Below are positions 25,522 through 33,578 of a stretch of DNA of 44,925 nt, piece by piece. Positions within the stretch are counted from its first letter, which is position 1; each line of letters starts with the position of its first letter. A model generated the notes under the pieces. That model saw only the letters and a list, made by a program, of their open reading frames with translations. It was not told the origin of the DNA and ran no database searches. The stretch is from JBBDWK01 sp040902885 (GTDB lineage: Bacteria > Acidobacteriota > Terriglobia > Bryobacterales > Bryobacteraceae), in NCBI GenBank assembly GCA_040902885.1, contig JBBDWK010000012.1, forward strand, positions 1 through 44,925, read 5' to 3'. The position numbers and the translations under genes were made by a program.

Positions 25522-26277
25522 CTACTGACTCAACGTAAAGTTCACGTCGATCTGTGTCGCCACCTCGACCGGCTCCCCGTTAAGGGTAGTCGGCTGGTAG
25601 ATCCACTGTTTCACCGCCTCCATGGCGGAGGGAACCAGCAGCGGATGGCCGCTGATCTGAACCAGATTCATAATTTTGCCGTCCTTGCCGATAATGGCGT
25701 TCAATTTGACGACACCCTGGATGCGCGCCTGCTTGGCGAGCGGCGGATAGACGGGCCTGGGTTGCCGAACCAGCCGCGCAGCCTGCACGTTTCCGCCAAC
25801 GCGAATGCGCTGGACTGTCGGCTTGGGAGCTTCCTTTATCGGAGGAGGCGGGGGAGGCGCTGCCGTGGGAATCCCACCAATAATGCCTCCGATGACGCCG
25901 CCGGCCGCGCCTCCGGGCACGCCGCCCGGTATGCCGCCCACGACTCCGGCCACTGCCGAGGCGGGAGGCGGAAGTTCGTCTTCCTTGATGATGGCGATGT
26001 CCTTGGGAACCTCCTTGGGCGCCATCAACCGGCCGGCGTCAAACTGGCGGGGAATTACCTTGACAACTTTAATGGGAGCGGCCGCTGGAGGAGGGGGGGG
26101 AGGAGGCGGAGGAGGTGGAGCCACCAGGAAGCTGGTGAGCTGCGTTTGGGGCAGCGCCTCATAGTAAATCATGGGAATCAGAATCGCGATGATGATCAAT
26201 ACCATCTGCCCCAGGAACGAAACCAGTACAGTCCATGTCTTGTTGGTTTTCCCGCCAACGAACGTCTGCTCGAACAT
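25522..26277 (-). CDS. tonB: TonB energy transducer of the tonB-exbB-exbD cluster
   Basis: A 251-residue protein with a short cytoplasmic N-terminus (MFEQTFVGGKTNKTW), one membrane helix (about 18-38), a run of 11 prolines, a lysine/valine segment, a Gly-rich spacer (about 115-140) and a second proline run. A TonB C-terminal domain follows (about 165-251; RPVYPPLAKQARIQGVVKLNAI, ending IDVNFTLS). The ATG at 26277 has GGAGG 5 bp upstream and is preferred over an in-frame ATG at 26289 or beyond. It heads the exb block, 78 bp after secF. It would energise receptors such as those at 1-1568 and 37226-40693. Confidence 0.93.
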   Translation of the reverse strand: MFEQTFVGGKTNKTWTVLVSFLGQMVLIIIAILIPMIYYEALPQTQLTSFLVAPPPPPPPPPPPAAAPIKVVKVIPRQFDAGRLMAPKEVPKDIAIIKEDELPPPASAVAGVVGGIPGGVPGGAAGGVIGGIIGGIPTAAPPPPPPIKEAPKPTVQRIRVGGNVQAARLVRQPRPVYPPLAKQARIQGVVKLNAIIGKDGKIMNLVQISGHPLLVPSAMEAVKQWIYQPTTLNGEPVEVATQIDVNFTLSQ

Positions 26278-26355
26278 AGTAGCCTCCATCCGCGACGCCA
26301 CAATCCCCAGCCCCGGCTCTTTCCGGCAGCCACCCAGACGCGCCGTCGCGATCTT

Positions 26356-27567
26356 CTATTTCACAACTTTCTCCGAACTTCTGCGCATTTCGGTCTTCAC
26401 CGCCACCACCGGCCGCGTCCGCTTCCTGCTGTCGGCGTAATTATGCCAGAACAGCACGATCGGACTGGCGATGAACATCGTGGAGTACGTGCCGATAATA
26501 ATTCCCACCACCAGGGCGAACGAAAACGGATTCAACACATCCCCGCCGAACAGGAACAGCGCGAGCACCGTAAGGAACGTCAGACCCGAGGTCATGATGG
26601 TGCGCGCCAAAGTCTGGTTGATGCTCTTGTTGATGAGCGACGCGAGCGGCTCCCGCCGCAGAATCTTGGAATTTTCGCGAATCCGGTCGAAGATCACGAT
26701 GGTGTCGTTCATCGAGTATCCCACCAGAGTCAGCAGCGCCGCCACCACCGTCAGCGAAATCTCTTTATCGAATATGGAGAAGAAGCCGATGGTAATAAAC
26801 GCGTCATGCGCGACGGCGATCACGGCCGCGACTCCATAGATCCATTCAAAGCGAAACGCTATATATACCAGCATTCCACCCAGCGCGGCAAGCGTGGCCC
26901 ACAGAGCGCGCTGGCGGAGGTCCGCTCCAACCTTGGGACCGACAACTTCCACCTGCCGGACCGAGAACGGCGCGAGATACGCTTCCTCTTTCAATGTTTC
27001 GATAATCGGGGGCGTCACGCCCGGAACGGCGGAAAGCTGATCGAAGCTCGTAATCAGGCCGGAGCGCGGAGGGGTGTTGCGGAAGTCGAACATAGCGCTC
27101 ACAATTTCCCGCAACTGCTCTTCGGAGACCGCCACGCCTTTGCGCTGCAGCGGATCCCGCAATCTGGTGAACAACTCGTCGCGGCTGGCGTTGTTGAAGT
27201 CCAGCTTGCCGCTCTGAGGATTGCCGAACGTGTTCGTCAGCGTTTGCACCATCAGGTTCCGGCTCCGGTCGAGTTGAGCGTCGTCCATGAGTTCGGTGCC
27301 GATCATAACCTCGTTCTCGCCGGTCAGCTCCTGGACCTCAACGGCGCCGGGGATCTGCGCGCCGATCGACGAGCGGATCTCCGCCACCGGAGGCGGCCCC
27401 ATAAACTTCACGTACATCACCGCCCCGCCCTTGAAGTCGATGCCCCATTTCGGACCGCCCTTCACCACCAGGCTGACGATAGTGGCGGCTATCAGCACCA
27501 GCGACAGGATGATGAACGGCCACTTCCTGCCGATAAAATCGAAATTCGTGTTCTTTAAAATTTCCAT
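26356..27567 (-). CDS. secF: Protein translocase subunit SecF with an enlarged periplasmic domain
   Basis: A 403-residue SecF with one N-terminal helix, a periplasmic domain and five C-terminal helices. Signatures are WGIDFKGGAVMYV, VEVVGPKVGADLRQ, AVAHDAFITIGFF and VGYSMNDTIVIFDRIREN. SecDF uses the proton gradient to pull exported proteins out of SecYEG. Compared with the about 320 residues of E. coli SecF, about 85 extra residues lie at 112-200. They contain two segments that resemble helix-hairpin-helix motifs (FNNASRDELFTRL and FDQLSAVPGVTPPIIETL). I start at ATG 27567; a GTG at 27606 is in frame. Neither has a good ribosome site. It lies 117 bp after secD. Confidence 0.92.
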   Translation of the reverse strand: MEILKNTNFDFIGRKWPFIILSLVLIAATIVSLVVKGGPKWGIDFKGGAVMYVKFMGPPPVAEIRSSIGAQIPGAVEVQELTGENEVMIGTELMDDAQLDRSRNLMVQTLTNTFGNPQSGKLDFNNASRDELFTRLRDPLQRKGVAVSEEQLREIVSAMFDFRNTPPRSGLITSFDQLSAVPGVTPPIIETLKEEAYLAPFSVRQVEVVGPKVGADLRQRALWATLAALGGMLVYIAFRFEWIYGVAAVIAVAHDAFITIGFFSIFDKEISLTVVAALLTLVGYSMNDTIVIFDRIRENSKILRREPLASLINKSINQTLARTIMTSGLTFLTVLALFLFGGDVLNPFSFALVVGIIIGTYSTMFIASPIVLFWHNYADSRKRTRPVVAVKTEMRRSSEKVVK

Positions 27568-27684
27568 CGAAAGCTGCTGTCTGCCGGTGCTGTCGAATAT
27601 AGACACCAGCCGTTGAAAAGTTGTTCCCGTTTGCTGTCCGGCCGCGCCCGCATCGCAGTGTCGGTTATAGAACGCCCGGACCCA

Positions 27685-29301
27685 TCAGATACTCAGGGTG
27701 GTAGGCTGCCTCTTGCCGGCCAGCTCGTACTCGAAGATCACCCTGGAAACGAAAATGGCCGTAAACACGTTCGCCGCCAGGCCGATTACCAGGGTGACGG
27801 CAAAGCCCCGCACGGGTCCCGTTCCGAAGAGGAACAGGAACGCGCAGGAGACGATGGTGGTGACGTGGGTATCCACGATAGTCCAGAATGCTTTATTAAA
27901 ACCCGTTTCCACCGCCGACACCACCGCTTTGCCGGCCTTCAATTCCTCTCGAATGCGCTCGAATATCAGAACGTTGCTATCCACCGCCATGCCGATCGTC
28001 AGAATGATGCCGGCGATGCCGGGCAGCGTCAGCACGGCGTCGAAGTAGGCCAGCGCGGCCATGAGCACGATCGTGTTCAGGAGCAGCGCTAACACGGCGT
28101 TTACACCCGCTCTGCGGTAGTAAACGAGCATCGCCACGACCACCGCCGCAAGACCCGCCAATCCCGCGTAGATGCCCTGCTGAATCGAATCGGCGCCCAG
28201 GGCCGGTCCCACGGACCGCTCTTCGCGCGGCGCGATTCCGGCCGGAAGCGCTCCGGCTCGCAGCACCAGCGCGAGGTCGGCCGCCTCCTGCTCCCCGGAG
28301 AGGTTGGTGATGCTGCCGTCGCCCTCGATTTTGTTCTGGATGGTGGGCGCGATTTTCACCTGATTGTCGAGCACGATGGCCAGCCGGTTTCCGATGTTGG
28401 CCTCGGTGTAGCGGCCGAAGCGCGCGGCGGCGTCGTTCTTCAGGGTGAAGTTGACCTGCCACTTGTTAAATTCGTCCTGGCCCGGCCGCGCGCTGCGCAG
28501 GTCGTTGCCGGTAACGACGGGGATGCGCGAGAGCAGGAACCAGCTCTCTCCGGACTCGCGGGAGGGCGCCGAGCGGACCAGCTTGGTGTTGATCGGCAGC
28601 ACGCCGCCGTGCTTGGCGCGGGCCTGTTCCTGGCTGGCGAACGGCCCGTCCTTCACCTCATAGAGTTCCAGCACCGCCGCGGTCTGCATGATCTGCTTCA
28701 CCCGCGCGGGGTCGTCCACGCCGGGCAGCATGACCAGGATCTCGTAGTCCTCCGCCGCGCGCCCGTGCTGCTGCACCACGGGCTCGGTGAGACCCAGCGC
28801 GTTGATGCGGTTGTCGATCGTCTCGATCGCGCCGCGCACGGTGTTCTCCTTGATGGCCATCAACTCCGTGGGACGCAGATTCATGCGGTAGTCGCTGGAA
28901 CTGACCGGAGTCAGTATCCAGGTGGAAAACTGCTCGGCCACAAGACTCCGGAAGGCGCTGGTCTTCGCGGCATCCACGCCCTTCACGTTGATCTGGATGC
29001 TGTCGGCTTCCTCTACCGTGGCCGGATCGTTCCGGTCGATCGCCGCGTAGTCGATATTGGCCGTACGCAGCTCTTCCTTGAGCCGCTCCATGACCTGGTT
29101 GGCTTCCACCTTGATGGCGTCCTGAATCTGCACCTGGAGAATCAGGTGGCTCCCGCCACGGAGATCCAGGCCGAGCTTGAGGTTCTCGCCGAGATTCCGC
29201 CTCAGGTCCTCCAGAGACCGGGGGATCCCGAAGATCCCATAGAGGCAGGCCAGGATGGTGACCGCGATCACCGTCGTTTTCAGTTTCAATTTTTTTCCCA
29301 T
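27685..29301 (-). CDS. secD: Protein translocase subunit SecD
   Basis: A 538-residue protein with one N-terminal helix, the LGLDLRGGSHLILQV strand, a large periplasmic P1 domain (AIETIDNRINALGLTEPVVQ, ILVMLPGVDDPARVKQIM) and five C-terminal helices. These include GIAGIILTIGMAVDSNVLIFERIREEL, which carries the conserved Asp of the proton path. The sequence is complete and ordinary for the family. It starts 18 bp after yajC and precedes secF, the classical yajC-secD-secF order. Confidence 0.96.
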   Translation of the reverse strand: MGKKLKLKTTVIAVTILACLYGIFGIPRSLEDLRRNLGENLKLGLDLRGGSHLILQVQIQDAIKVEANQVMERLKEELRTANIDYAAIDRNDPATVEEADSIQINVKGVDAAKTSAFRSLVAEQFSTWILTPVSSSDYRMNLRPTELMAIKENTVRGAIETIDNRINALGLTEPVVQQHGRAAEDYEILVMLPGVDDPARVKQIMQTAAVLELYEVKDGPFASQEQARAKHGGVLPINTKLVRSAPSRESGESWFLLSRIPVVTGNDLRSARPGQDEFNKWQVNFTLKNDAAARFGRYTEANIGNRLAIVLDNQVKIAPTIQNKIEGDGSITNLSGEQEAADLALVLRAGALPAGIAPREERSVGPALGADSIQQGIYAGLAGLAAVVVAMLVYYRRAGVNAVLALLLNTIVLMAALAYFDAVLTLPGIAGIILTIGMAVDSNVLIFERIREELKAGKAVVSAVETGFNKAFWTIVDTHVTTIVSCAFLFLFGTGPVRGFAVTLVIGLAANVFTAIFVSRVIFEYELAGKRQPTTLSI

Positions 29302-29319
29302 CGATTGCCCTCAGGAGGT

Positions 29320-29631
29320 CTACTTCTTCGCGTCGCCGGATAGAAGCGTGGATACGGAGCTGCGCGCCACCTGCAGCTTGACATTATCCGGCTTTACCCG
29401 CAGTACCAGCGTGTCGTCGTCTCCGATGGAGACGACGGTACCGACCAAACCGCCGCTCGTCAATACCGTATTGCCGTTCTGCAGCTCACGGAGCATTTTC
29501 TGCTGCTGCTTTTTCTGGCGCTGCATCGGCAGGAACAGGAGGAAATAAAAGATCGCGAAGATGAGCAGAATGGGCAGGAAGCCGAGCAGGGAGCTGGGGG
29601 ACGAATTTTGGAGAAGAACGCCGAAATACAC
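29320..29631 (-). CDS. yajC: Preprotein translocase subunit YajC
   Basis: A 103-residue protein with one membrane helix (about 16-35, LGFLPILLIFAIFYFLLFLP) followed by the diagnostic MQRQKKQQQKMLRELQNGNTVLTSGGLVGTV region. YajC binds SecDF; its exact role is unresolved. The start is a GTG at 29631 that gives a short leader before the helix; its ribosome site is weak. It is the first gene of the sec block, 59 bp after tgt, in the common tgt-yajC-secD-secF order. Confidence 0.95.
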   Translation of the reverse strand: MYFGVLLQNSSPSSLLGFLPILLIFAIFYFLLFLPMQRQKKQQQKMLRELQNGNTVLTSGGLVGTVVSIGDDDTLVLRVKPDNVKLQVARSSVSTLLSGDAKK

Positions 29632-29690
29632 GTCTTTGGCCTAGGCTGATTTTCCCTTTATGTGAAAGGAGCGTAAAGGAATGATAACCG

Positions 29691-30833
29691 CTATACAGCT
29701 TCCGCCGGGGCGGTACGCACCACTTCCAGGTACTCTGGGAATTCACCCAATAGTATAGCGTGCCTGATCCCCCTCATGATGTCAAGGTAACGCTTGAGGT
29801 TGTGGCGGGTTGCCAGCACGGAGTACAGAATCTCACCGGCCTGGAAGAGGTGCCGGAGATAGGCTCGCGAGAAATGGCGGCACGTGTAGCAGCCGCAGTC
29901 CGGATCGACGGGCGAGGGATCGTCCTTGTAGCGGGCGTGCTTGATGATCAAACGTCCTTGCGACGTGAACAAATATCCGTTGCGGGCGTTGCGCGAAGGG
30001 AGCACGCAGTCCATCATGTCCACGCCTCGGGCCACGTACTCGGGCAGCTCTTCCGGCATCCCGACGCCCATCGCGTAGCGAGGCCGGTTGGCGGGCAGGA
30101 GCGGCGCCGCGGCCTCCACCATTTCAAAGCTCATGGGACGCGGCTCGCCCACCGAGAGACCTCCGATGGCGTAGCCCTCGGCGTCCAGATCCAGCAGCCG
30201 CCCGGCGCACTCGCGGCGCAAGCCGGGGTACATCCCGCCTTGCACGATGGGGAACAGGGCGTGTGCGGTCTCCAGACCGGCCGCGCGGGCGCGGAAGTGC
30301 CGGAAAGCCGCCTGCGCCCAGGCGACCGTCCGGTTCATGGATGCCCGTGCGTACTCGTGGCTCACCGGGTACTCGGGACACTCGTCGAGCACCATGGCGA
30401 TGTCCGAGCCATAGGCGAGCTGGGCATCGACGGTGGACTCGGGCGTGAAGCTGTGAAGGCTGCCGTCCAGGTGGGAACGGAACACCACGCCATCGTCCGC
30501 GACTTTGCGCAGGCCGCTGAGGCTGAACACCTGAAAGCCCCCGGAATCGGTGAGGATGGCGCGCGGCCAGGACATAAACCGGTGCAGACCTCCCAACCGG
30601 CGGATTGGTTCGGGGCCGGGGCGCAGGAAGAGATGGTAGGTGTTGGCGAGCAGGATGCGGACGTCCAGCTCGGGGTCGAGAAGGTCGTGGGGGGTCATCC
30701 CCTTGACGGTGGCTTGCGTGCCGACCGGCATGAAGACGGGCGTCTCGACCACTCCATGGGGCGTGTGCAGCAGGCCGGCGCGCGCGCCCGTGATGGGACA
30801 CACGGCTTCAATCTCGAAGCGGAGAGCGTTCAC
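29691..30833 (-). CDS. tgt: tRNA-guanine transglycosylase (queuine tRNA-ribosyltransferase)
   Basis: A 380-residue enzyme that replaces guanine 34 of GUN-anticodon tRNAs with preQ1 in queuosine synthesis. Key features are TPVFMPVGTQATVKGMTPHDL, the substrate aspartate in LTDSGGFQVFS, the nucleophile region GVDMMDCVLPSRNARNG and the zinc site CGCYTC followed by a histidine in LRHLF. The start is a GTG at 30833; a stop lies in frame just upstream, so no longer form exists. A TATAAA at about 12 bp before it could be a -10 box, but the -35 is poor. It lies 73 bp after the ankyrin gene. Confidence 0.96.
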   Translation of the reverse strand: MNALRFEIEAVCPITGARAGLLHTPHGVVETPVFMPVGTQATVKGMTPHDLLDPELDVRILLANTYHLFLRPGPEPIRRLGGLHRFMSWPRAILTDSGGFQVFSLSGLRKVADDGVVFRSHLDGSLHSFTPESTVDAQLAYGSDIAMVLDECPEYPVSHEYARASMNRTVAWAQAAFRHFRARAAGLETAHALFPIVQGGMYPGLRRECAGRLLDLDAEGYAIGGLSVGEPRPMSFEMVEAAAPLLPANRPRYAMGVGMPEELPEYVARGVDMMDCVLPSRNARNGYLFTSQGRLIIKHARYKDDPSPVDPDCGCYTCRHFSRAYLRHLFQAGEILYSVLATRHNLKRYLDIMRGIRHAILLGEFPEYLEVVRTAPAEAV

Positions 30834-30906
30834 TCCCGAGTCATCACTTTATACCTGAGTTTTACCACGCGCGGGAGCGGAAGCATTTGGCGGCAGGCCT
30901 GTTAAA

Positions 30907-32235
30907 TCAGCGCCTTGTGGTCGCCTTGGGCGTGGCGCCGGACTTAACGATTAGTTCGGTAAGCAGTTCCACGGCGTTATCGATGGGAAGAATGTCGGCA
31001 ATGGCTATGGGCGTTCTGCCGCGCCCGTCCTTTTCGTCCAGTTTCGCCCCCTTCCCGGCCAGGAATCGTATCACCTCACAGATCTCCCGCTGCGAAGACA
31101 TGGCGAGCGTTCCGGTGACGGCGCTATGCATCACCGTGCTGCCGGTTTCGGTGACCGCCTCGATCCGGGGAGCCAGCTCATAGGCGTATTTCACCACGCC
31201 CGCATGGCCGCTTCCGGCCGCCGACATGAGCAGCGTCGTGCCCCCTTGGGCATTGAGCGATGGATTGGCGCCGCCTCCCACCAGAGTCCGCATAACATCT
31301 TCATGATTCGCCTTGGCCGCCACATGCAATGGGGTCAGCTCGCCGACCGCCCGGCGGAAAGACCCGCCCCGCCCCATGTCCGTCTTCGCGGTGCGCGCGT
31401 CTGGATCGGCTCCCTTGGCCAACAGCTTCTCCACCAGGTTAAGGTCGCCCAGCTGCGCCGCAGTGTGCAACGGCGTATTTCCGTCCCTATCCGCCACGTT
31501 AGGGTCGGCGCCGCCATCGGTCAAAGCGCTCGCAACCGAGGCGCTCCCATACGACGCCGCGACCACCAGCACCCTGGTTCCGGAAGGCAGCGTGTAATTG
31601 GGATCGGCGCCGGCCGCGAGCAGGCTTCGGACCGATTTCACGTCGTCTATTGCGGCGGCGAACACCAGGGCCGTGAAACCGCTCTTCGACGCGGCCTTAA
31701 CGCCGGCGCCCAGGCCGATCAGCGCTTCGACGACGCCGGAGTGCCCTTCCGCCGCCGCCCACATCAGCGCGGTCTGGCCTTTTCGCGGCTCCACCGCGTT
31801 CACGTCCGCTCCATGCGCGGCCAGCAGCTTCACCGCATCGGCGCTGCCCGCCCCGGCGGCAATCATCAGCGCGGTTTCACCGTTCCAGCGAGCGGCCTTC
31901 GCGTCCGCCCCGGCCCTGAGAAGTTTCTCCACCAGCGCGGCGTTTCCATTGGCGCAGGCCAGCGTGAGAGGCGTTTCCCCGTACTCATCGGCGGTTTTCG
32001 CATTTGCGCCGGCCGAAAGCAGAAGTTCCGCGGTCTCACTGTCGTTCAGATGCACGGCCCAGGCGAGCGCGGTCGCGCCATCGGGTTGGGCGGCGTTTAT
32101 CCCGGCGCCCTGACGAACCAGCCACTCGACAGTTTTCTGGTCGCGCCTCTTCACCGCGTCCAACAGACGAAGATCGCCGGCGGAAAGACACGATGCCGCA
32201 AGAAGGATCGCCGCCGGGACGCCGGTTCGGATCAT
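30907..32235 (-). CDS. Secreted ankyrin-repeat protein
   Basis: A 442-residue protein with a signal peptide (MIRTGVPAAILLAASCLSAG) followed by about eleven ankyrin repeats filling the rest. Typical units are GATALAWAVHLNDSETAELL, GETPLTLACANGNAALVEKL and GNTPLHTAAQLGDLNLVEKL. Ankyrin repeats mediate protein binding; no catalytic motif is visible. The start is ATG 32235, overlapping the DUF1552 stop as ATGA; upstream extension only shadows DUF1552. I recall ankyrin proteins beside DUF1552/DUF1592 pairs in other Acidobacteria, so a periplasmic scaffold for those two is a reasonable inference. Confidence 0.9.
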   Translation of the reverse strand: MIRTGVPAAILLAASCLSAGDLRLLDAVKRRDQKTVEWLVRQGAGINAAQPDGATALAWAVHLNDSETAELLLSAGANAKTADEYGETPLTLACANGNAALVEKLLRAGADAKAARWNGETALMIAAGAGSADAVKLLAAHGADVNAVEPRKGQTALMWAAAEGHSGVVEALIGLGAGVKAASKSGFTALVFAAAIDDVKSVRSLLAAGADPNYTLPSGTRVLVVAASYGSASVASALTDGGADPNVADRDGNTPLHTAAQLGDLNLVEKLLAKGADPDARTAKTDMGRGGSFRRAVGELTPLHVAAKANHEDVMRTLVGGGANPSLNAQGGTTLLMSAAGSGHAGVVKYAYELAPRIEAVTETGSTVMHSAVTGTLAMSSQREICEVIRFLAGKGAKLDEKDGRGRTPIAIADILPIDNAVELLTELIVKSGATPKATTRR

Positions 32236-33578
32236 ACGCCGGTCAGATAACCCGTGGCATCGCCAAACTTCTCCGACCGTACACCTGCCCTTTCCAGCAG
32301 ATTCAGGAACAGATTGTTCAGCGGCGTCTCTTGCGGGAACCGGATGTGACGCCCGCCTTTGAGCTGGCCCGCGCCGCCGCCCGCCACCACAACCGGGAGG
32401 TCGTGGTGCGTATGCCGGTTTCCGTCGGCGGTGCCGCTGCCATAGACGATCATCGCGTGATCGAGCAGGCTGCCCTCGCCGTCGGGCGTCGATTTCAGCT
32501 TGTCCAGCAGATAAGCGAAGTTTTGGACGAGATGGGCATCGATCTTTGCGACGTTGTCGACCTTTTCCGGATCGTTCTGATGATGAGTGATGGAATGGTG
32601 CCCGTCGGAGATGCCGATGGAACGATAGCTCCGATTGCTGCCTTCCCGTGCAGGCACCCACGAGATTACGCGCGTCAGGTCCGTCTGCAGAGCCAGCACC
32701 TGCAGATCGATCATCAATTTGGCATGCTCTTCAAAGGAGTCCGGGATGGACGCCGGGCGCTCCATCGATGGCACTTGCAGCGCGGCGCTCTGCAACTCCG
32801 CCTTCTGGATGCGCCGCTCGATGTCGCGAATCGCTTCCAGGTATTGGGTGAGTTTGTTCCGGTCGCCCGGCCCCAGTCTCGTTTCCATGCGGTCGATGCT
32901 TCCGGCAACGTAGTCGAGAATGCTGCGCTGCTCCGCCAGCCTGGCGCGGCGAGCGGCGGGATCGTTGCTGTCGCCCTCGCCGAAGAGGCGTTCGAAAACC
33001 CTGCGCGGATCGACTTCGAGCGGCAGCGGAGTGGTGGCGTCGCGCCACGAAATCGTATTCGTGTAGGCGCAGCTATACCCGGAGTCGCAGCCTCCCGCCA
33101 GACTCGCGGTCTCGGTGCCGAGCTCCAGAGAAGCCAGTTGCGTGTGCTTGCCCAGTTCCTTCGCGGCAATTTGGTCCGCCGATATGCCGCAGTGAATCCC
33201 CACGCCTTCGGTCTTCTTCGGGTGAACTCCCGTAAGGAACACGGCCCCGCCTCGTGCATGATCGCCGGGGCCGTCGCCCAAAGCCCGGCCGTTGACCTGA
33301 GCCAGCCCGCTCATCACGATCAACCGGTCGCGGAACGGCTCCAGGGGCTTCATGGTCGCGGGAAACTCGAAAGCCGTGCCTTCCGCCGCCGGCGTCCACC
33401 GGTTCATAATCATGCCGGTCGCGTGGTAGACGAATCCCATCCGGATCACCGGTTTCGCTGGATTCGTCCCGGGCGCCGCCATTGCCGGAACCATCGAGTC
33501 CAGCAGGGGCAGGGCTATGCTTGTGCTGAGACCGCGCAGGAACGTGCGGCGCGGCAAAGATTTCTTCGTGACGATCAT
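32232..33578 (-). CDS. DUF1552 family Tat-exported protein
   Basis: A 448-residue protein with a Tat signal (RRTFLRG at 10-16, cleavage near AMA-AP). The rest matches the DUF1552 family: MGFVYHATGMIMNRWTP, the GPGDHARGGAVFLTG block, ISDGHHSITHHQ, and a late DHAMIVYGSGTADGNRHTHHDLPVVVAG. This resembles the alkaline-phosphatase/sulfatase-like fold of DUF1501 proteins, with many conserved His and Asp that could bind metals. No function is established for the family. It is coupled to the DUF1592 cytochrome (4 bp overlap upstream) and to the ankyrin gene (4 bp overlap downstream). Confidence 0.92.
   Translation of the reverse strand: MIVTKKSLPRRTFLRGLSTSIALPLLDSMVPAMAAPGTNPAKPVIRMGFVYHATGMIMNRWTPAAEGTAFEFPATMKPLEPFRDRLIVMSGLAQVNGRALGDGPGDHARGGAVFLTGVHPKKTEGVGIHCGISADQIAAKELGKHTQLASLELGTETASLAGGCDSGYSCAYTNTISWRDATTPLPLEVDPRRVFERLFGEGDSNDPAARRARLAEQRSILDYVAGSIDRMETRLGPGDRNKLTQYLEAIRDIERRIQKAELQSAALQVPSMERPASIPDSFEEHAKLMIDLQVLALQTDLTRVISWVPAREGSNRSYRSIGISDGHHSITHHQNDPEKVDNVAKIDAHLVQNFAYLLDKLKSTPDGEGSLLDHAMIVYGSGTADGNRHTHHDLPVVVAGGGAGQLKGGRHIRFPQETPLNNLFLNLLERAGVRSEKFGDATGYLTGV

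Noticed and set aside
25162..27558. Plus-strand open frame of 798 codons opposite exbB, tonB and secF
   Set aside because: The opposite strand holds three recognisable genes. The product has His/Arg-rich low-complexity runs and no family match that I can see.
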